From Mycteria americana (lineage: Eukaryota > Chordata > Aves > Ciconiiformes > Ciconiidae), in assembly GCF_035582795.1 (NCBI RefSeq), contig NC_134365.1:220179887-220243886 (forward strand): 64,000 bases of DNA. The letters are read 5' to 3'. Positions within the stretch are counted from its first letter, which is position 1; each line of letters starts with the position of its first letter. Of this stretch, positions 52,886 to 64,000 are shown in pieces. Below the pieces are notes generated by a model. That model saw only the letters and a list, made by a program, of their open reading frames with translations. It did not search any database and was not told where the DNA came from. The position numbers and the translations under genes were made by a program.

Positions 52886-53060
52886 AATAGAATCATAGAA
52901 TGGTTTGGGTTGGAAGGGACCTTTACAGGTCATCTAGTCCAACCCTTCTGCCATGGGCAGGGACATCTTCAACTACATCAGGTTGCTCAGAGCCCCGTCC
53001 AACCTGACCTTGAATGTTTGCGGGGATGGGGCATCTACCACCTCCCTGGGCAACCTGTTA
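52886..53060 (-). mobile_element. CR1 LINE 3' fragment, second subfamily
   Basis: It begins AATAGAATCATAGAATGG and continues GTTTGGGTTGGAAGGGACC. The motifs 'catctagtccaacc', 'gccatgggcagggacatcttc' and 'cctccctgggcaacctgtt' follow. It belongs with the copy at 56950 rather than with the 35-46 kb group. Confidence 0.95.
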
Positions 53061-56000
53061 TTTCTAGTTCTGCACTAAATCCGTGTGACGTACCTGATAT
53101 TTACAACTTCTTTGGCAACTCTGTAAAATAGTTCAAGATCAATAGCCTTCTATCCTCCGCTTCCAGAGGAGATCATGGCTGAGCTATTTCAGAGCTGGTG
53201 GACATAGTGCATCAGCATGCATCCACCTAAGAACGGCTATTGGTCTACCCTTTGCCTGCAAAGCCAGGCTCATCTTGGGAGGCGCGGGGTAGTCAAGGGT
53301 CTTGTTGCCGAGTACAGCGGAGCTAAGTACTCACAGAATTGTTATATCTGCATGAAGACCAGCAAAGCAAGGATGGAGAAGAGCAGAGGAATTTGTGCTC
53401 ATTTTTGGCAGTCAGATGAGATTGGTTGTTGCGTTAGCAGGTGCCACAACGCCTTTGCACGATCTCTCGCTTCAGCATTTCAGCAACCAGCGCATAGGAG
53501 TGCAGAAATGCATTCGCTGCCGACCCACAGGTAGCACAAGGCTTTTCTCTCCCTTTCCCCCACCCCGTGTGTCTGCCTTTTCTGGAGAGATCATAGCCTT
53601 TTCAGGGAGCAGCCCATTTTTTCTGCATGTTTGCATAATGCAGCACATAATGAGGCACTATGGTAACAAATACGATCACGCTGCTTCAAAGCTCACCTCC
53701 GTATAAACCAGCATTTTATGAGCAGCAGAAGGAATAAATCCTGGTTGTGTTCCGTCTTTAAAGTCCAGCCCCTATGTGCACGGTACTACAGCCTCCATCC
53801 TTCGTCTCTGGTCACAGATGCAAGCTGTGCTTAGGTTTGCTGATTGACCTGGTGGTCCATGTGGGCTGATCGGCCAGTTGGCCTTACAATAAGTAAGAAA
53901 ATGAACTTTACTGGGCTTTCCCGCAGTTGAAGAACACTATTTGGATGTTCCTCCTGTGCCCACTCACTGATTCTGAGGAAAGGTGTTGTAATTTTCACCT
54001 CTGAGATTTCTACCTCTGCTACAAATATGATAGAAAATAGCTAACGGGTTCAGAAGTTGCTAGGGAGGGATCTGAGTGACAGATAGGCAGGGACAGAGAG
54101 AATTAGTGCATGATTTTGTTTCCTTTGGAAAACAGTTAAAAACATAGAGTCTACTTATGCAACAAAAGTGGATCCTAGGAAGAAGCCTCTTACCTTCTGA
54201 GGAGCTTAGGATGAACTTTGAGTTCGTCAGTAATGTATTCACATCTTTAATCCAGTTCTTTAAAGATGTTTCCTCTTCCTTTCTCTCAACTCTTCATGCA
54301 GGAGGGATATTTTAACAACGGACTGCGGAGAAATATCTGCAAACAAATGGGTAACGCTCGCTGAACAGGAAAGAAGGGGACACAGATGAGCCCATTCATA
54401 TATTGCATATATTCATATGAAGAATAGCGTCCTTCAACCAGGCAGTATCCCTGGGCCTTTGGCAGTACTATCCAAGCCCAAGAAGGGCTGAATAGTAAAA
54501 GAAGGGGAGGGAAATGAAGAAATACAGGGAAAATAAAAAGTAGATGTAGGTAGAATCAACACTAAGAAAAGATGGAGAGTTGGAGATGGGATTTGGCTCA
54601 TAGATTAAGATACCTACATTTAGGGGTGTATGTATGAGTGTCTTCATGCGTACTAGATGTTTGTATTTCAGTGGAGATCTAGTGGAGATCTAGTGGAGAT
54701 TCAGTGGAGATCAGTGGAGATCTAGCCAGTTAACAGAGCCCAAAGAGGCAATCAGCTCACCCTAAAGCAGTCACCCATCTTTGGCCTAGGGAAGGGCTCT
54801 CCAAGCTCCACTGACTGTGTTGGCCAGTCTGCATTGACTACCACAAGGACACAGTCACCCTGCAGATGTGGTGAGACCTTAACGTAGGTGTCTTAGGAGG
54901 AGAAACACACCCAGGAGGCAGTTGCAACCAGCAGTTATCTTGGAAGAGAAAGGTTTTTTCTGTCTTTGCAGTGGGATTATGTGAATGGGAAATGTAGTAC
55001 TGGGTGGGCAGGGAGCTGCACTGATCCTGCATGTGAAGGGAACGTTTATTACTGGTCCCTGAGGACAACAGATGAACTTCTGCAGCCTAGCCTCCCTGTC
55101 TAAGCAGGTCCTCTGATGACCGATGAAGTGTGCATGTCCATACTGAAGCTTTCCTGAGCCTCTGCACTCAGTCCAAGTGCTTATCTTCATAAAAGTAAAA
55201 GCTGAATATCTCCATGACCATTTGTCAGATTCGGTTGAAGCTGATTTAAGATGTTCAAAGCTGTTACGGGAAGGGATTGACTGGCAGCGCCCTCACACAG
55301 AGTTCATTTCCCTAATAAACCAGGCTGAAAACGAGTAACACAACCCAAAGCTGGGTGAGTGGAACAGGGCAGGAGGGACAGGGTCTGCAATTTAGAGGTT
55401 CCATTGCCTCAGAGGTCCCGAAATTAAGACAAGGGCTTTGATTTCCAAGGAAGATTCACTCCTTCGTGGAGGGCTTGTATCACCACCGTTAGGATAGCTC
55501 CTGGCTTGCACTGGAGTCTTCAGGTTCTAAACGCTGCCTGGGACTATGTCTGAGCATGACCCATCTAAGGCAGCGACAGACTTGGGGTTTCTCCATCCCC
55601 ATTCTCAGGCAATTTGAATGGCAATTTTTAGAGAGAAAACGAAATGGTTTGCTTCAAACCTAGAAAGATGTTGGTGCTCCGTTGGGAAAAACTAAAAAAT
55701 GCACGAAAAGGAGGCTATGGATGGGAACCAGAATGTGTCCAGTAGATGCTAAAAATCTTTGAAATATGTTTGGTTTTCTTCTCCAAAAAGTCACAGCTCT
55801 GTCCAAAAGAAATGAAAGATGATGTTATTTTTTCCAGTAACTCGGGAATTCACCATCAGCTAATAAAGAGAAGCCATAGCTCACAATACCTGATAAACTG
55901 TGTATTTCCTACCCTGCTTGAGTTTACATCTAAGACAGCTTTATCTTAAACTATTCCTTTATGGAATTAGCAGAAGCTGTTGTGCATAATTTGGTGCAAT

Positions 56001-56588
56001 ATAGGCAAAATGATACAATTCACTACTTACACGGGTAAGGAGTGGCTGTAGAAAATCTTGGCTCCTTACATTTCTGAATCACCCAGCTAGCTTGCCTGCA
56101 GGGAAATTCGCTGAGAAGTGTGTCCCCTGTGTTGAGTTGCAGAACATGAATTTTGATGTTCCTTTCTAAATATTCTTTTCCACCCTAACTGCGAGAGTCA
56201 GGAACTGCTTGCAGGTAGCTTCAGTGCAGAGATGAAGCTGTAGAGACAAAAAAGCATCTATGTTTTCAAAAAAAGAATCACAGTCACATCTGAGGCCAGC
56301 TTTTCAGAGGGCACCTGACCATTGTCACACAAGTAGCAAGTTGTCTGGTGCCCAGGACTGCCTGATTTTAATAGACCAAATTTCATTTGAACTTCTCCTT
56401 TTGTGTTAATGGGTTTTAGATGACGTCAAAAATGAGCTGTTGGGAGTCGGTTTCTTTGTAAACCTGACTGGATGGAGGCAAAAGCCCTTCCAAGTAGACC
56501 TTGCTGAGCAATGAGGGATTTCATTCCCACGTTACCACTACTCTCCTGTTGGTTTAATTCCTGAACCCCTTTCTTTTTTGATCTTCAG
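53061..56588 (+). other. MAP6: MAP6 intron 1, distal part
   Basis: Unique DNA with a small GTGGAGATC tandem repeat (54670-54723). It ends with a pyrimidine-rich acceptor (CTTTCTTTTTTGATCTTCAG). Confidence 0.75.
54670..54723. repeat. 11-bp tandem repeat, 5 copies
   Basis: Five successive AGTGGAGAT(C/T)(T/C) units of 10-11 bp are present. Confidence 0.9.
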
Positions 56589-56802
56589 AAACGAGTTCAG
56601 ACCCTGGGTAGATGTCAAGCCTGTGAAAGCTATAAAAGCGAAGGCCCAGTACAAGCCGCCAGAGGAGAAAATGACCCACGAAACCAGTTACAGCGCTCAA
56701 TTCAAGGGGGAAACCAGTAAGCCTGCTCCAGCCGATAACAAATTCCTGGAGCGCAGAAGGATACGCACTCTCTACAGCGAACCCTACAAAGAACCGCCCA
56801 AG
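56589..56802 (+). CDS. MAP6: MAP6 exon 2 (Mc-type microtubule-binding module)
   Basis: The first base completes Arg237 (AG|A) and the exon then encodes residues 238-308. It is bounded by TTCAG|A and CCCAAG|GTGAGA. The peptide begins NEFRPWVDVKPVKAIKAK, then QYKPPEEKMTHETSYSAQFKG, and ends RRRIRTLYSEPYKEPPK. It matches the conserved central block of MAP6, of which rodents carry tandem copies and human one. One copy is present here. It is basic and proline-rich, as expected for binding the acidic microtubule surface. The reading frame and phase fit exon 1 exactly. Confidence 0.95.
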
Positions 56803-58511
56803 GTGAGAAATGCGGCGGAAGGGACCCAGGGCCGTCACTGCTCCTGGTAGGACACGTCCAACACAGTAAGGCTGGGCTGAACACTGCCTGCTGTCATTCC
56901 CCTTATGTGGCATCTTCATTTCTGACCAGCGGGTACATCTGGGGATCCACCTTGGAGATGGTGGTGGATGAAAAACTGAATATGAGCCGGCAATGTGCGC
57001 TTGCAGCCCAGAAACCCAATTGTATCCTGGGCTGCATCAAAAGAAGCATGGCCAGCAGGTCTAGGGAGGGGATTCTGCCCCTCTGCTCCGCTCTGGTGAG
57101 ACCCCACCTGGAGCACTGTGTCCAGCTCTGGGGACCCCAACATAAGAAGGACATGGAACTGTTGGAGCGGGTCCAGAGGAGGCCGCAAAGATGATCAGGG
57201 GGCTGGAGCACCTCTCCTACGAGGACAGGCTGAGAGAGTTGGGGTTGTTCAGCCTGGAGAAGAGAAGGCTTTGGGGAGACCTTATAGCGGCCTTACAGTA
57301 CTTAAAGGGGGCCTACAGGAAAGCTGGGGAGGGACTTTTTATCAGGGAATGTAGTGATAGGACGAGGGGTAATGCTTTTAAACTGAAAGAGGGTAGATTT
57401 AGATTAGATATTAGAAGGAAATTCTTTATTGTGAGGGAGGAGAGGCACTGGCACAGGTTGCCCAGAGAAGCTGTGGATGCCCCATCCCTGGAATTGTTCA
57501 AGGCCAGGTTGGACAGGGCTTTGAGCAACTTGGTGTAGTGGAAGGCGTCCCTGCCCATGGCAGGAGGAGTTGGAATTAGATGATCTTTAAGGTCCCTTCC
57601 AACCCAAACCATTCTATGATTCTATGGGCTCTAGTACAGGTTGTTGCACTTTGGAGACAATACTGCCCTACGTCAAACTGTAAAGAAGTGAGGGTAGGGC
57701 ACGGATGAAGAGGGTTTTGCGCTGTCATTTCCCAGGTGATTATCTAGACAGCTTTCTCTTTCTCCCTCCAAAACTATAGGCACCCCACATTACACTTTAT
57801 CCCAGGAACAACATGGTAAGAGCCAGATCTTCATCTGCAATTAATTCAGAGCGCTCCACAGGTTTTGACAGTAAGCACTTTTGGCTTTGATCAGATGGAG
57901 GACATGTGTCGATAAGGGCCTGGGCTGAAATGTCTTCCAGCCTTGTTTTCTAGGAGCAGCAGAGGATCTGCATGTAAATGGAGTCGGTGTGTGCAGTTTT
58001 ACTCCTTCCCAGAGTCTGTAAGTGTGTAGATTTGTGAGGTCTTGGAGGGATGGCAGGGCCAGCAGGAAGGAGCTGAAGGCTTCTGTTCCTCCTTAATTTT
58101 GAAGCTGTCCTCCCTACTTTGGGGGCTGTAGAAACAAGTGGATGCCAGACACCGTTGTGGACTTTGCTCAGGTGCAACTCGGTGTCTTGCAGCCCCGCTA
58201 CCCTAAGCAACCTATTGTAGCAATCTATTAGGGACAAGCAGACTGAGGAGTCATGACCTGCAAGAAAGGTGGGGAGTTGTACCAGCCTCATCGTCCTGAG
58301 CATCATTTCTCTGCTTCGAGTCCAGAGAGAGACAGTCCCCTCTGGGCTTGCAAAACCCCTCTTGAAGTCAGAGGGCAGGGCATAGCTGAGTAGATAAGTA
58401 ACTTTCATGCCGTTTCCGATCTAAATCCTATTTTCCACCTGTCCTTGTGTCTCTCTTTCTCTCTTTCTCTCCATCTCTGTGTTGTCATTTTGCATGTCGC
58501 CCTCCATGCAG
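56803..58511 (+). other. MAP6: MAP6 intron 2 (1.7 kb)
   Basis: The GTGAGA donor and CCATGCAG acceptor are canonical. About 40% of the intron is a CR1 copy. The region near the acceptor is a CT-rich tract (58440-58480). Confidence 0.9.
56950..57627 (+). mobile_element. CR1 LINE, 5'-truncated (0.68 kb)
   Basis: It starts in coding sequence ('ggtggatgaaaaactgaatatgagcc') and ends with 'aaccattctatgattctatg'. Two frames carry ORF2 C-terminal peptides: MSRQCALAAQKPNCILGCIK near 57000, and [14 protein letters not shown] with the end 'RHWHRLPREAVDAPSLELF' at 57191-57538. A frame change around 57190 shows that it is dead. It lies in the sense orientation of MAP6 intron 2. Confidence 0.95.
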
Positions 58512-58712
58512 GTGGAAAAGCCTAGCGTAAAGCCTTCCAAACCAAAAAAGACCACAACAAGCCATAAACCCCTGAAAAAGGCCAAAGACAAGCAGATTGC
58601 ATCTGGCCGGGCTGCCAAGAAAAAGAGCGCCGAGACCTCCAACACAGCAAAGCCAGAGGACAAGGAGAAAAGTAAAGAGATGAACAATAAACTGGCTGAG
58701 GCAAAAGAGTAA
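58512..58712 (+). CDS. MAP6: MAP6 exon 3 (basic tail; short-isoform stop)
   Basis: It encodes residues 309-374 in phase 0: VEKPSVKPSKPKKTTTSHKP, then KKAKDKQIASGRAAKKKSAE and KEMNNKLAEAKE, followed by TAA at 58710-58712. This lysine-rich segment matches mammalian MAP6 exon 3, ending at the same AKE. In mammals a longer neuronal isoform continues into a further exon with a repeat-rich C-terminus, while a shorter fibroblast-type isoform stops here. No exon 4 was recognised downstream in the window, so either it lies further right or this gene makes only the short form. The joined product is 374 residues. Confidence 0.92.
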   Translation: MEKPSVKPSKPKKTTTSHKPLKKAKDKQIASGRAAKKKSAETSNTAKPEDKEKSKEMNNKLAEAKE

Positions 58713-58714
58713 AT
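58705..58714 (+). promoter_or_regulatory. MAP6: Candidate 5' splice site overlapping the stop codon
   Basis: AAGA|GTAAAT: the GT of a good donor (58709-58710) overlaps the last base of the Glu codon and the T of the TAA stop. If used, splicing would remove the stop and extend the protein from Lys373 into a downstream exon. If not used, translation ends at once. This agrees with known mammalian isoform structure, but use of this donor is not shown by the sequence. Confidence 0.55.
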
Positions 58715-58789
58715 GTCACTGCACTTTCCTTTCTTCCTTGGTTTTTTCCTTTTCTTTCTTTCTTTCCTTTTTTTTTTTTTTTTTGATTA

Positions 58790-58795
58790 AATAAA
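58790..58795 (+). terminator. MAP6: Poly(A) signal AATAAA (short MAP6 isoform)
   Basis: AATAAA lies 77 bp past the stop, directly after a T-rich tract (58771-58784). A T/G-rich stretch ('tgctttttgttctgattgtatt') follows about 30 bp further on. It would give a very short 3' UTR for the exon-3-terminated mRNA. Confidence 0.55.
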
Positions 58796-61700
58796 GGCCA
58801 CAAAATTAATTAGAGGCTTCTAATCTGCTTTTTGTTCTGATTGTATTAGAAGCTTTTCTGTTTTATTTCCAAGGAGGATTAAGGAATCCTTGTTTCTGAG
58901 GTCAGGTTTGTTCTGCTTTGCCTGCACAACACGGCTCTGCACAGAGTGAGGGATGTGGGAATGCACAAGTGGGGTCGTAGGAGATGAAGGTGATGGATCA
59001 ACCGTGACTGCGTCCAACAGCCTGTCCCTTTCCTTGGGCTTGGTCCTTCAATGCTTTGATGGCATGGAAGTGCCTGTCAAGCCATGGAGGGGCTGTGCTT
59101 TCATCCCATGAGGCCCTTTTGGGGTTGGCCGTTGTTTGGTTATCTCCCACTGGTGTCAGCAGGTGAAAAGTTTTGGAGGCAGAGAGGATCAGAGGTTCAT
59201 TCGTGGTGCCATGGATCTGCCATAAATCCGCTAGAATCAGTGGTGTGGCCAAGAGCACTTTCCCCTGGTGACACCAGTGGGACTTTTGCTCCAAGAAGCA
59301 ACAGGGAAGGAGATCCTGTGCAAATAAAGGGCCAGATCTTCCCCCAGGGTAGCTGGGGGATAGTTCTAGCTGCATCAAGGCAGCTTCACCCATCAACACC
59401 ACTCAAAAGATTTGATTAAAAAAAAGGAGTCAGGGAAGGCGCAGAGAGCAGTGGAGACTTCCCAAGCATGTGGCAGGTCAGACTAGGTTATCAGCAGGCT
59501 GTTCTTCCCTATTGTTTTCCCTAGGTTATGGATTTTTTCAGTTATTTCTGGTTTGTTTTGAATCTTGGTCTGCTTTCTTCACTTCTGGGGTGCCAGTAGA
59601 CAGAGCGAGATTTCAGAAAGGGTTTAGTTTGCAGACGTGGCCTTCCAAGGGGTAGAAAGGAATGAGTCACCGAGGTTGGCCAGAGCTGTCAGTCCCCGTT
59701 GTTTTGACTCTACCAGCTGTTGGAGTTCATGTTGGTTTGTAAGCATCCTAAGAGGGCCATGAACCAGTTGCTGGGATCCCCAGGCTTCCTCCAGGCAAGA
59801 TCTCAGGGTTTCAGTCCTATTTACTGTGCTCTTACTCTAGGAAATCCCCATGCCCAGCAAGACCAGTTTGGAAGCTGTAAACACAGCAAGTATGAACTGG
59901 CCCAACAGACTGGCATTGCGTACCCCAAAATTTGGGTCGTTGAGTCAATGGGAGCTGGGAGAGGTATGATCACCATCCAAATTTACGTGCCTAACTCCTG
60001 GATTGGGTCCTAAATATATAAGGATTAATCTTGACCCCACCAAACTGAGCTGTTAAACTCTTCTGTAGCAGAGTAGCTGCAAGTCAAGATGCAGGGTTCT
60101 TCTTTATTTTTGCAGCTCAGTTTTTCTATCCTAATGCGCAGTCCAGCTTGAAACTTTCAGAGAACAGACAATTGGGAAGAACGAAGAGAGAGATGGGAAG
60201 TAGGGTAGGGAGGTGGTGTAAGAGGAGAGTATCAGAACTGTGTTGCTGTAGAGGTGTTTGAACGAGGAAAGTCTTGCTGCTAGGATATTTTAGAGATGCG
60301 ACTCTATCTAACAGAAAAAGGGATGGGCCCGGGAGGGTGAGGACTCCCGTTTTTGGGGTCTCACCCCCTTAGAATTGGGTCTTTTGGAAACATAAATGAG
60401 TGGTGGGCTACAAGGCTGAGAGAACGTTTCCAAAGAGGAGGAAAGCTCTGTGATATACAGATAGTGACATTTGCTGGCCTTAGTAATGAATAAATGCCAA
60501 GTTCAGTGTATTGTGTGATGTGTCCTGTTTGCCTTGCGCTAACAGCCTAAAGCTTTGACTATAAGTAAGTGTAGTGTTCTGAATTCCGTGGTGTATTTCC
60601 AAGCTTAGCTGTGTTAGAACTGTGTGCTATGAGCTAGTCAGGTTGTGTATGTGGAAAATATATATTCATATATAGAAATATATATATATTTAAACCTCCG
60701 ATGTTTAGGAGGAAACCAGGGAAATCCTCCAGGAAGTAAAACTGTGGAAATCTTTGCAAATGTAGTGCATTTTTTGATGTGCATGCTCCATGGAGACGCT
60801 GACCTGTCCATATTGACCATTGCTTTTCTGAGTGCTCAGAAGCCCCTGCAGCACCACTCGAGTGCAAAGCTCAGCTCTGTCTCCAGAGCAGCTCGGCGAA
60901 AGGCTTGCGTTGAGCTGGTGGAGAGGAGTGCCGCTCACAGCTCTTCCCACCCCGTCGCACAAGGGACAACTGGCCAGAGAAGCCTGAGCTTCTGAGACTT
61001 GGTGTGATTCCTTGGCATTTAGATGCTTCCTCCATCTTCACACTCCTCAATAACGTCCTTTCCTATCGCAGGATGTAGCAACAGCCGTGAAGATGACGTG
61101 TCACAGCAGGCAGAACATGTCAGGAAGGCACGTAGACAGTTACCAATAGCCCAACACACCAATCTCACTGTACATGAGGAAAGACCATGCCAAACGATTC
61201 TCCCGATTATTTGTTGGCCCGCAGCTTCACATTCAAAGAGACAGCACGCTTGCCACCATTTCACCTTGAATTCAATAGGAATTTAGCCCTTGGCTTGAAG
61301 GGTGACCAAATTTTGCCCAAGGAACATCATTAAGATGCTCGGACCACCTAATCCAAGCATCTCCATGACTCTGGGTCAACCGCTCATCATCTAGGGCTTC
61401 AGGGTTGCTTCTTAATGAAGAGCATCCATCACGGATGACTGCTCACACCCTTTCAAATGAATTCAAATGTTTCATTCAAATGAATGAGACGTGCGCAGTG
61501 AGTGGTCAGAATATGGCCCTATGTTTCCTTAAGACATGAAGATTTGGTGGCATCTAACTACAAAGCTAGGTATGAAGTGCTAGCCAGTGGTCTAAATTCC
61601 CTCTCTAGTGAAGGAACTTTCCAAGGGCCATTGAGCTACGTATTTTGGACACCTCTCTTTGGGTGGGTTGAATGATCCTTGGAAGGTTTCAATCTTTGCA

Positions 61701-62462
61701 GGAAGAGCCTGGGAGACTGGTAGGGCCTGGGAACCTCCCTCTCAGACAGCAACAAAATAGGGATATAGATCCTGGCCTTAGCTCCATGTGCACCAGGTCC
61801 TCAGCATACATCCAAGGACACAGTTTAGCATTGCATTGAATGCCAGGAACTGCAGCAGAGTCGGGCCTCAGGGTGAAATCCTGCATTGCTCTGCCTTCCA
61901 CAGACTTTATGCCCATCCAACCCACTCAGGTTTATCAGAAAGGAGACCAAATCTCTGCTGTTTCAAGTTCACTTTGGACTCTGAGCTTGTCGATCCCACT
62001 GGGAAAGAGTGCTCTGCTGTTCTGTGTTTCCAGCTACCACAACGCTGATTCTGTTTCACCGCTAATTTGTAATATGTTTTGCTTTCCTTGTAAAAAGAAA
62101 AAAAAAAAGAAATGTTTTGCCTTTTACCCTGTGAAAGTTCCTATGCTGTCTATTGCTTGCTTTCTCATTTTCACTGTATTGTACTGTTACTCCTTTCTGC
62201 AAAATGGTGCTAATTGCTGACTGAGCTCCTGTTTCCTGACTGCTTTGCACACCGATCACCCGCTTCTTCATTTGCAACGCGTCCGGTGTAAAAACGTGGC
62301 TCCCATGAATTCCACAAACTCTTGCCTCTTGGAGGCAGATAGGAAGTGTCTAATTAATATTTTGTGGCCTGGGTTTGGTTGCATATCACGGATTGTCTCT
62401 TGTAATGTGTTAAGCACACCTCCTCGTGGTGCTTTTTCATTCTTGCTGTTCTAATGAGAATG

Positions 62463-62494
62463 ACACACACACACAAACACACACACACACACAC
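62463..62494. repeat. (CA)n microsatellite
   Basis: (AC)n with one AAAC interruption spans 32 bp. Confidence 0.95.
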
Positions 62495-62578
62495 AAATTA
62501 ATGTATAGCCAATTGATTGTGACGTGCTTGTGATCTTTGCTTGCTCAAAGGGTTTTTTTTTTTTTTTTTCCAATGATA

Positions 62579-62584
62579 AATAAA
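62579..62584 (+). terminator. Possible distal poly(A) signal
   Basis: AATAAA occurs after a T-run (62553-62569) in a stretch that looks UTR-like (AT-rich, no frames). With no exon assigned upstream, the link to MAP6 is only a possibility. Confidence 0.2.
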
Positions 62585-64000
62585 TGCTAAAGACGAATAC
62601 CACCTCCTTGATCTTGTTTTCTCGATAAGAAGCACAGTTAGGTGAAAGAAACACCCTTCCAACTGTACTCAGATTTGTGTTGCTTAGAGCCGCCACTTCC
62701 ATGCCGGCCGTAGGGACAACTGAGCTGTCGCAGTCTGGCTGCCTTTAGATGGCTGCCAACCTCAGACTAGCCTGACGTGAGAGCTAAGCGTTTGCAAATG
62801 TGAAGATGGACAGTGAAGTCATGTGGACGGAGCAGGTAGTTTGCTTTTATCTCCTGTACGTACGGCGTGGTGAGCAGAGGGTTGGTGCAGTCGGTGCCCT
62901 GCACGCGGGGTGCTGCTGCACCTTGCTCGTGTCCACGTTGCGCTGGATCAGGGAGCAGAAACCGAGCCCCATTGAGAGCCGGAGGGAGGGGAGGTGCTGT
63001 GGATGAGGTCGCTTAATTACACACCCTTTTCCAACTGCCTACAGCTCTTGCTTTGGCCCAAAACCACCTGAAAGACCCATGAGAGGGGTCAAGGGGCTAT
63101 AAATCCTTATTAAAAGGAGATGGCAAATTCTTGGGTTGAGTACTTTCAGCGTGCTGCAAGCCTAGCCACCGTTGAACAGGCATTTGGCAGCGTCTGTAGA
63201 AGTGCAAAGCACTGATTTTATATTAATGAACGCGTTAACTACCTGGAGAAAATGATGGCTGAGAAGAAAGCAGGGCTGAGGGCACAATTTTATTTTAGGT
63301 GGTGAACCCTAATCTTAGTTTCATCTCTTTTTTTCTTTTAATTAGCCTGCAAGCTCCTACCTGAAATTTTTATTTTTAAGCATGTTTTCTCTTTTAATGG
63401 ATATTCCAATAACATCCGCACCATCCTGGGGAAAATTGTCTGCATTGGGGTTGTATTTTGAAATCTCTCCTCCAACATAGCTCTGCTGACTTCCATGGAG
63501 CACCAACCCTTTTCTGCCGTACCCTTTCTGGGTGCTATTTCTCGTCCCTGCCTGGTTTACAAATCACTTTCTGAATTTATCCCATCTGTGACTACATGCT
63601 AATAACAGTGCTGCTTTCTGATGTCCTGCCGTATCGCCCTGCCTTCCCTCTCCCTTCCCCACCAGCTTCATCCATTCATCGATCATGCATAACTATATGA
63701 TCTTCAAAGTGTTTCACCTGAGCTGTAGGTCTGGGGATTTATCATTTCTCCCCTCCACAGCTGGTATTGGAGAAAATGTTCATCGATAAAAGACTGGTCG
63801 TTGATGGGGCTTATCCGTGACAATCCATGTTGGCCAACAACGTGTTTCTCCCATGACACAAAGGCATGGGGTCTGTTCCATGCTGCACCACAGATGGTGA
63901 TCCATCTGGTCCCACCCAGCTGAGTCCCCACACTCAGTGATGGAAAAACACGCCCTTGCTGTCCTCTTGCTCAGCATTGCAAAGCCTAAACACCCAAAGG

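Larger units (their letters stand above)
58796..64000 (+). other. Downstream of MAP6 exon 3; non-coding as far as seen
   Basis: If the longer MAP6 isoform exists, this is intron 3. Otherwise it is flanking DNA. No Pro/Lys-rich repeat frame of the kind expected for exon 4 was found. Contents noted: an A/T dinucleotide stretch near 60.66-60.69 kb, an A-rich run near 62.1 kb, a CA microsatellite at 62463-62494 and an AATAAA at 62579. The short open frames have no recognised products. Confidence 0.5.

Noticed and set aside
56907..57538. Frames in MAP6 intron 2 as additional MAP6 exons
   Set aside because: Their peptides are CR1 ORF2 C-terminal sequence, and the segment ends in the CR1 tail.
60645..62220. 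Possible MAP6 exon 4 downstream of exon 3
   Set aside because: None of the frames here show the Pro/Lys/Val-rich repeats expected for that exon, and no phase-compatible acceptor with a matching peptide was recognised.

Overview
The window looks like bird nuclear DNA. It carries many CR1 LINE fragments with the avian 3' tail (repeats of ATTCTGTG or ATTCTATG), a few worn MIR-like SINE pieces, and split exons of two vertebrate genes with consensus GT/AG splice sites. The CR1 subfamily resembles those of non-galliform birds, but that is only an impression. No bacterial, viral or organellar genes were seen.

Two protein-coding genes are supported, arranged head to head. On the minus strand at the left are the first two coding exons of MOGAT2 (exon 1 at 11782-11875, exon 2 at 3337-3515). 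MOGAT2 is an ER monoacylglycerol acyltransferase, and its remaining exons, including the catalytic HPHG exon, lie beyond the left edge. On the plus strand at the right is MAP6 (STOP protein): exon 1 at 25217-25926, exon 2 at 56589-56802 and exon 3 at 58512-58712. The three exons join in frame to 374 residues. This divergent MOGAT2/MAP6 order matches my recollection of human 11q13.5, so the block appears syntenic.

Layout: 1-11875, MOGAT2 introns and exons; 11876-12100, MOGAT2 leader and a candidate TATA promoter; 12.1-22.2 kb, intergenic DNA with CR1 and MIR relics; 22.2-24.2 kb, a 2 kb alternating TG/CA tract; 24.2-24.87 kb, an array of 61-bp units that becomes a 122-bp higher-order repeat; 24.88-26.6 kb, a CpG island holding the MAP6 start; 25.9-56.6 kb, MAP6 intron 1 with CR1 copies and an internal CpG cluster near 36.5 kb; 56.8-58.5 kb, intron 2 with one CR1; after 58.7 kb, a candidate short-isoform poly(A) site and non-coding DNA.

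The two genes do not obviously act together: one serves lipid absorption, the other microtubule stabilisation. The most unusual features are the 61-bp array a few hundred bases upstream of the MAP6 start codon, the overlap of the MAP6 exon-3 stop codon with a splice donor followed by a poly(A) signal, and a nearly identical inverted CR1 pair in intron 1. I found no new enzymatic or defence system.
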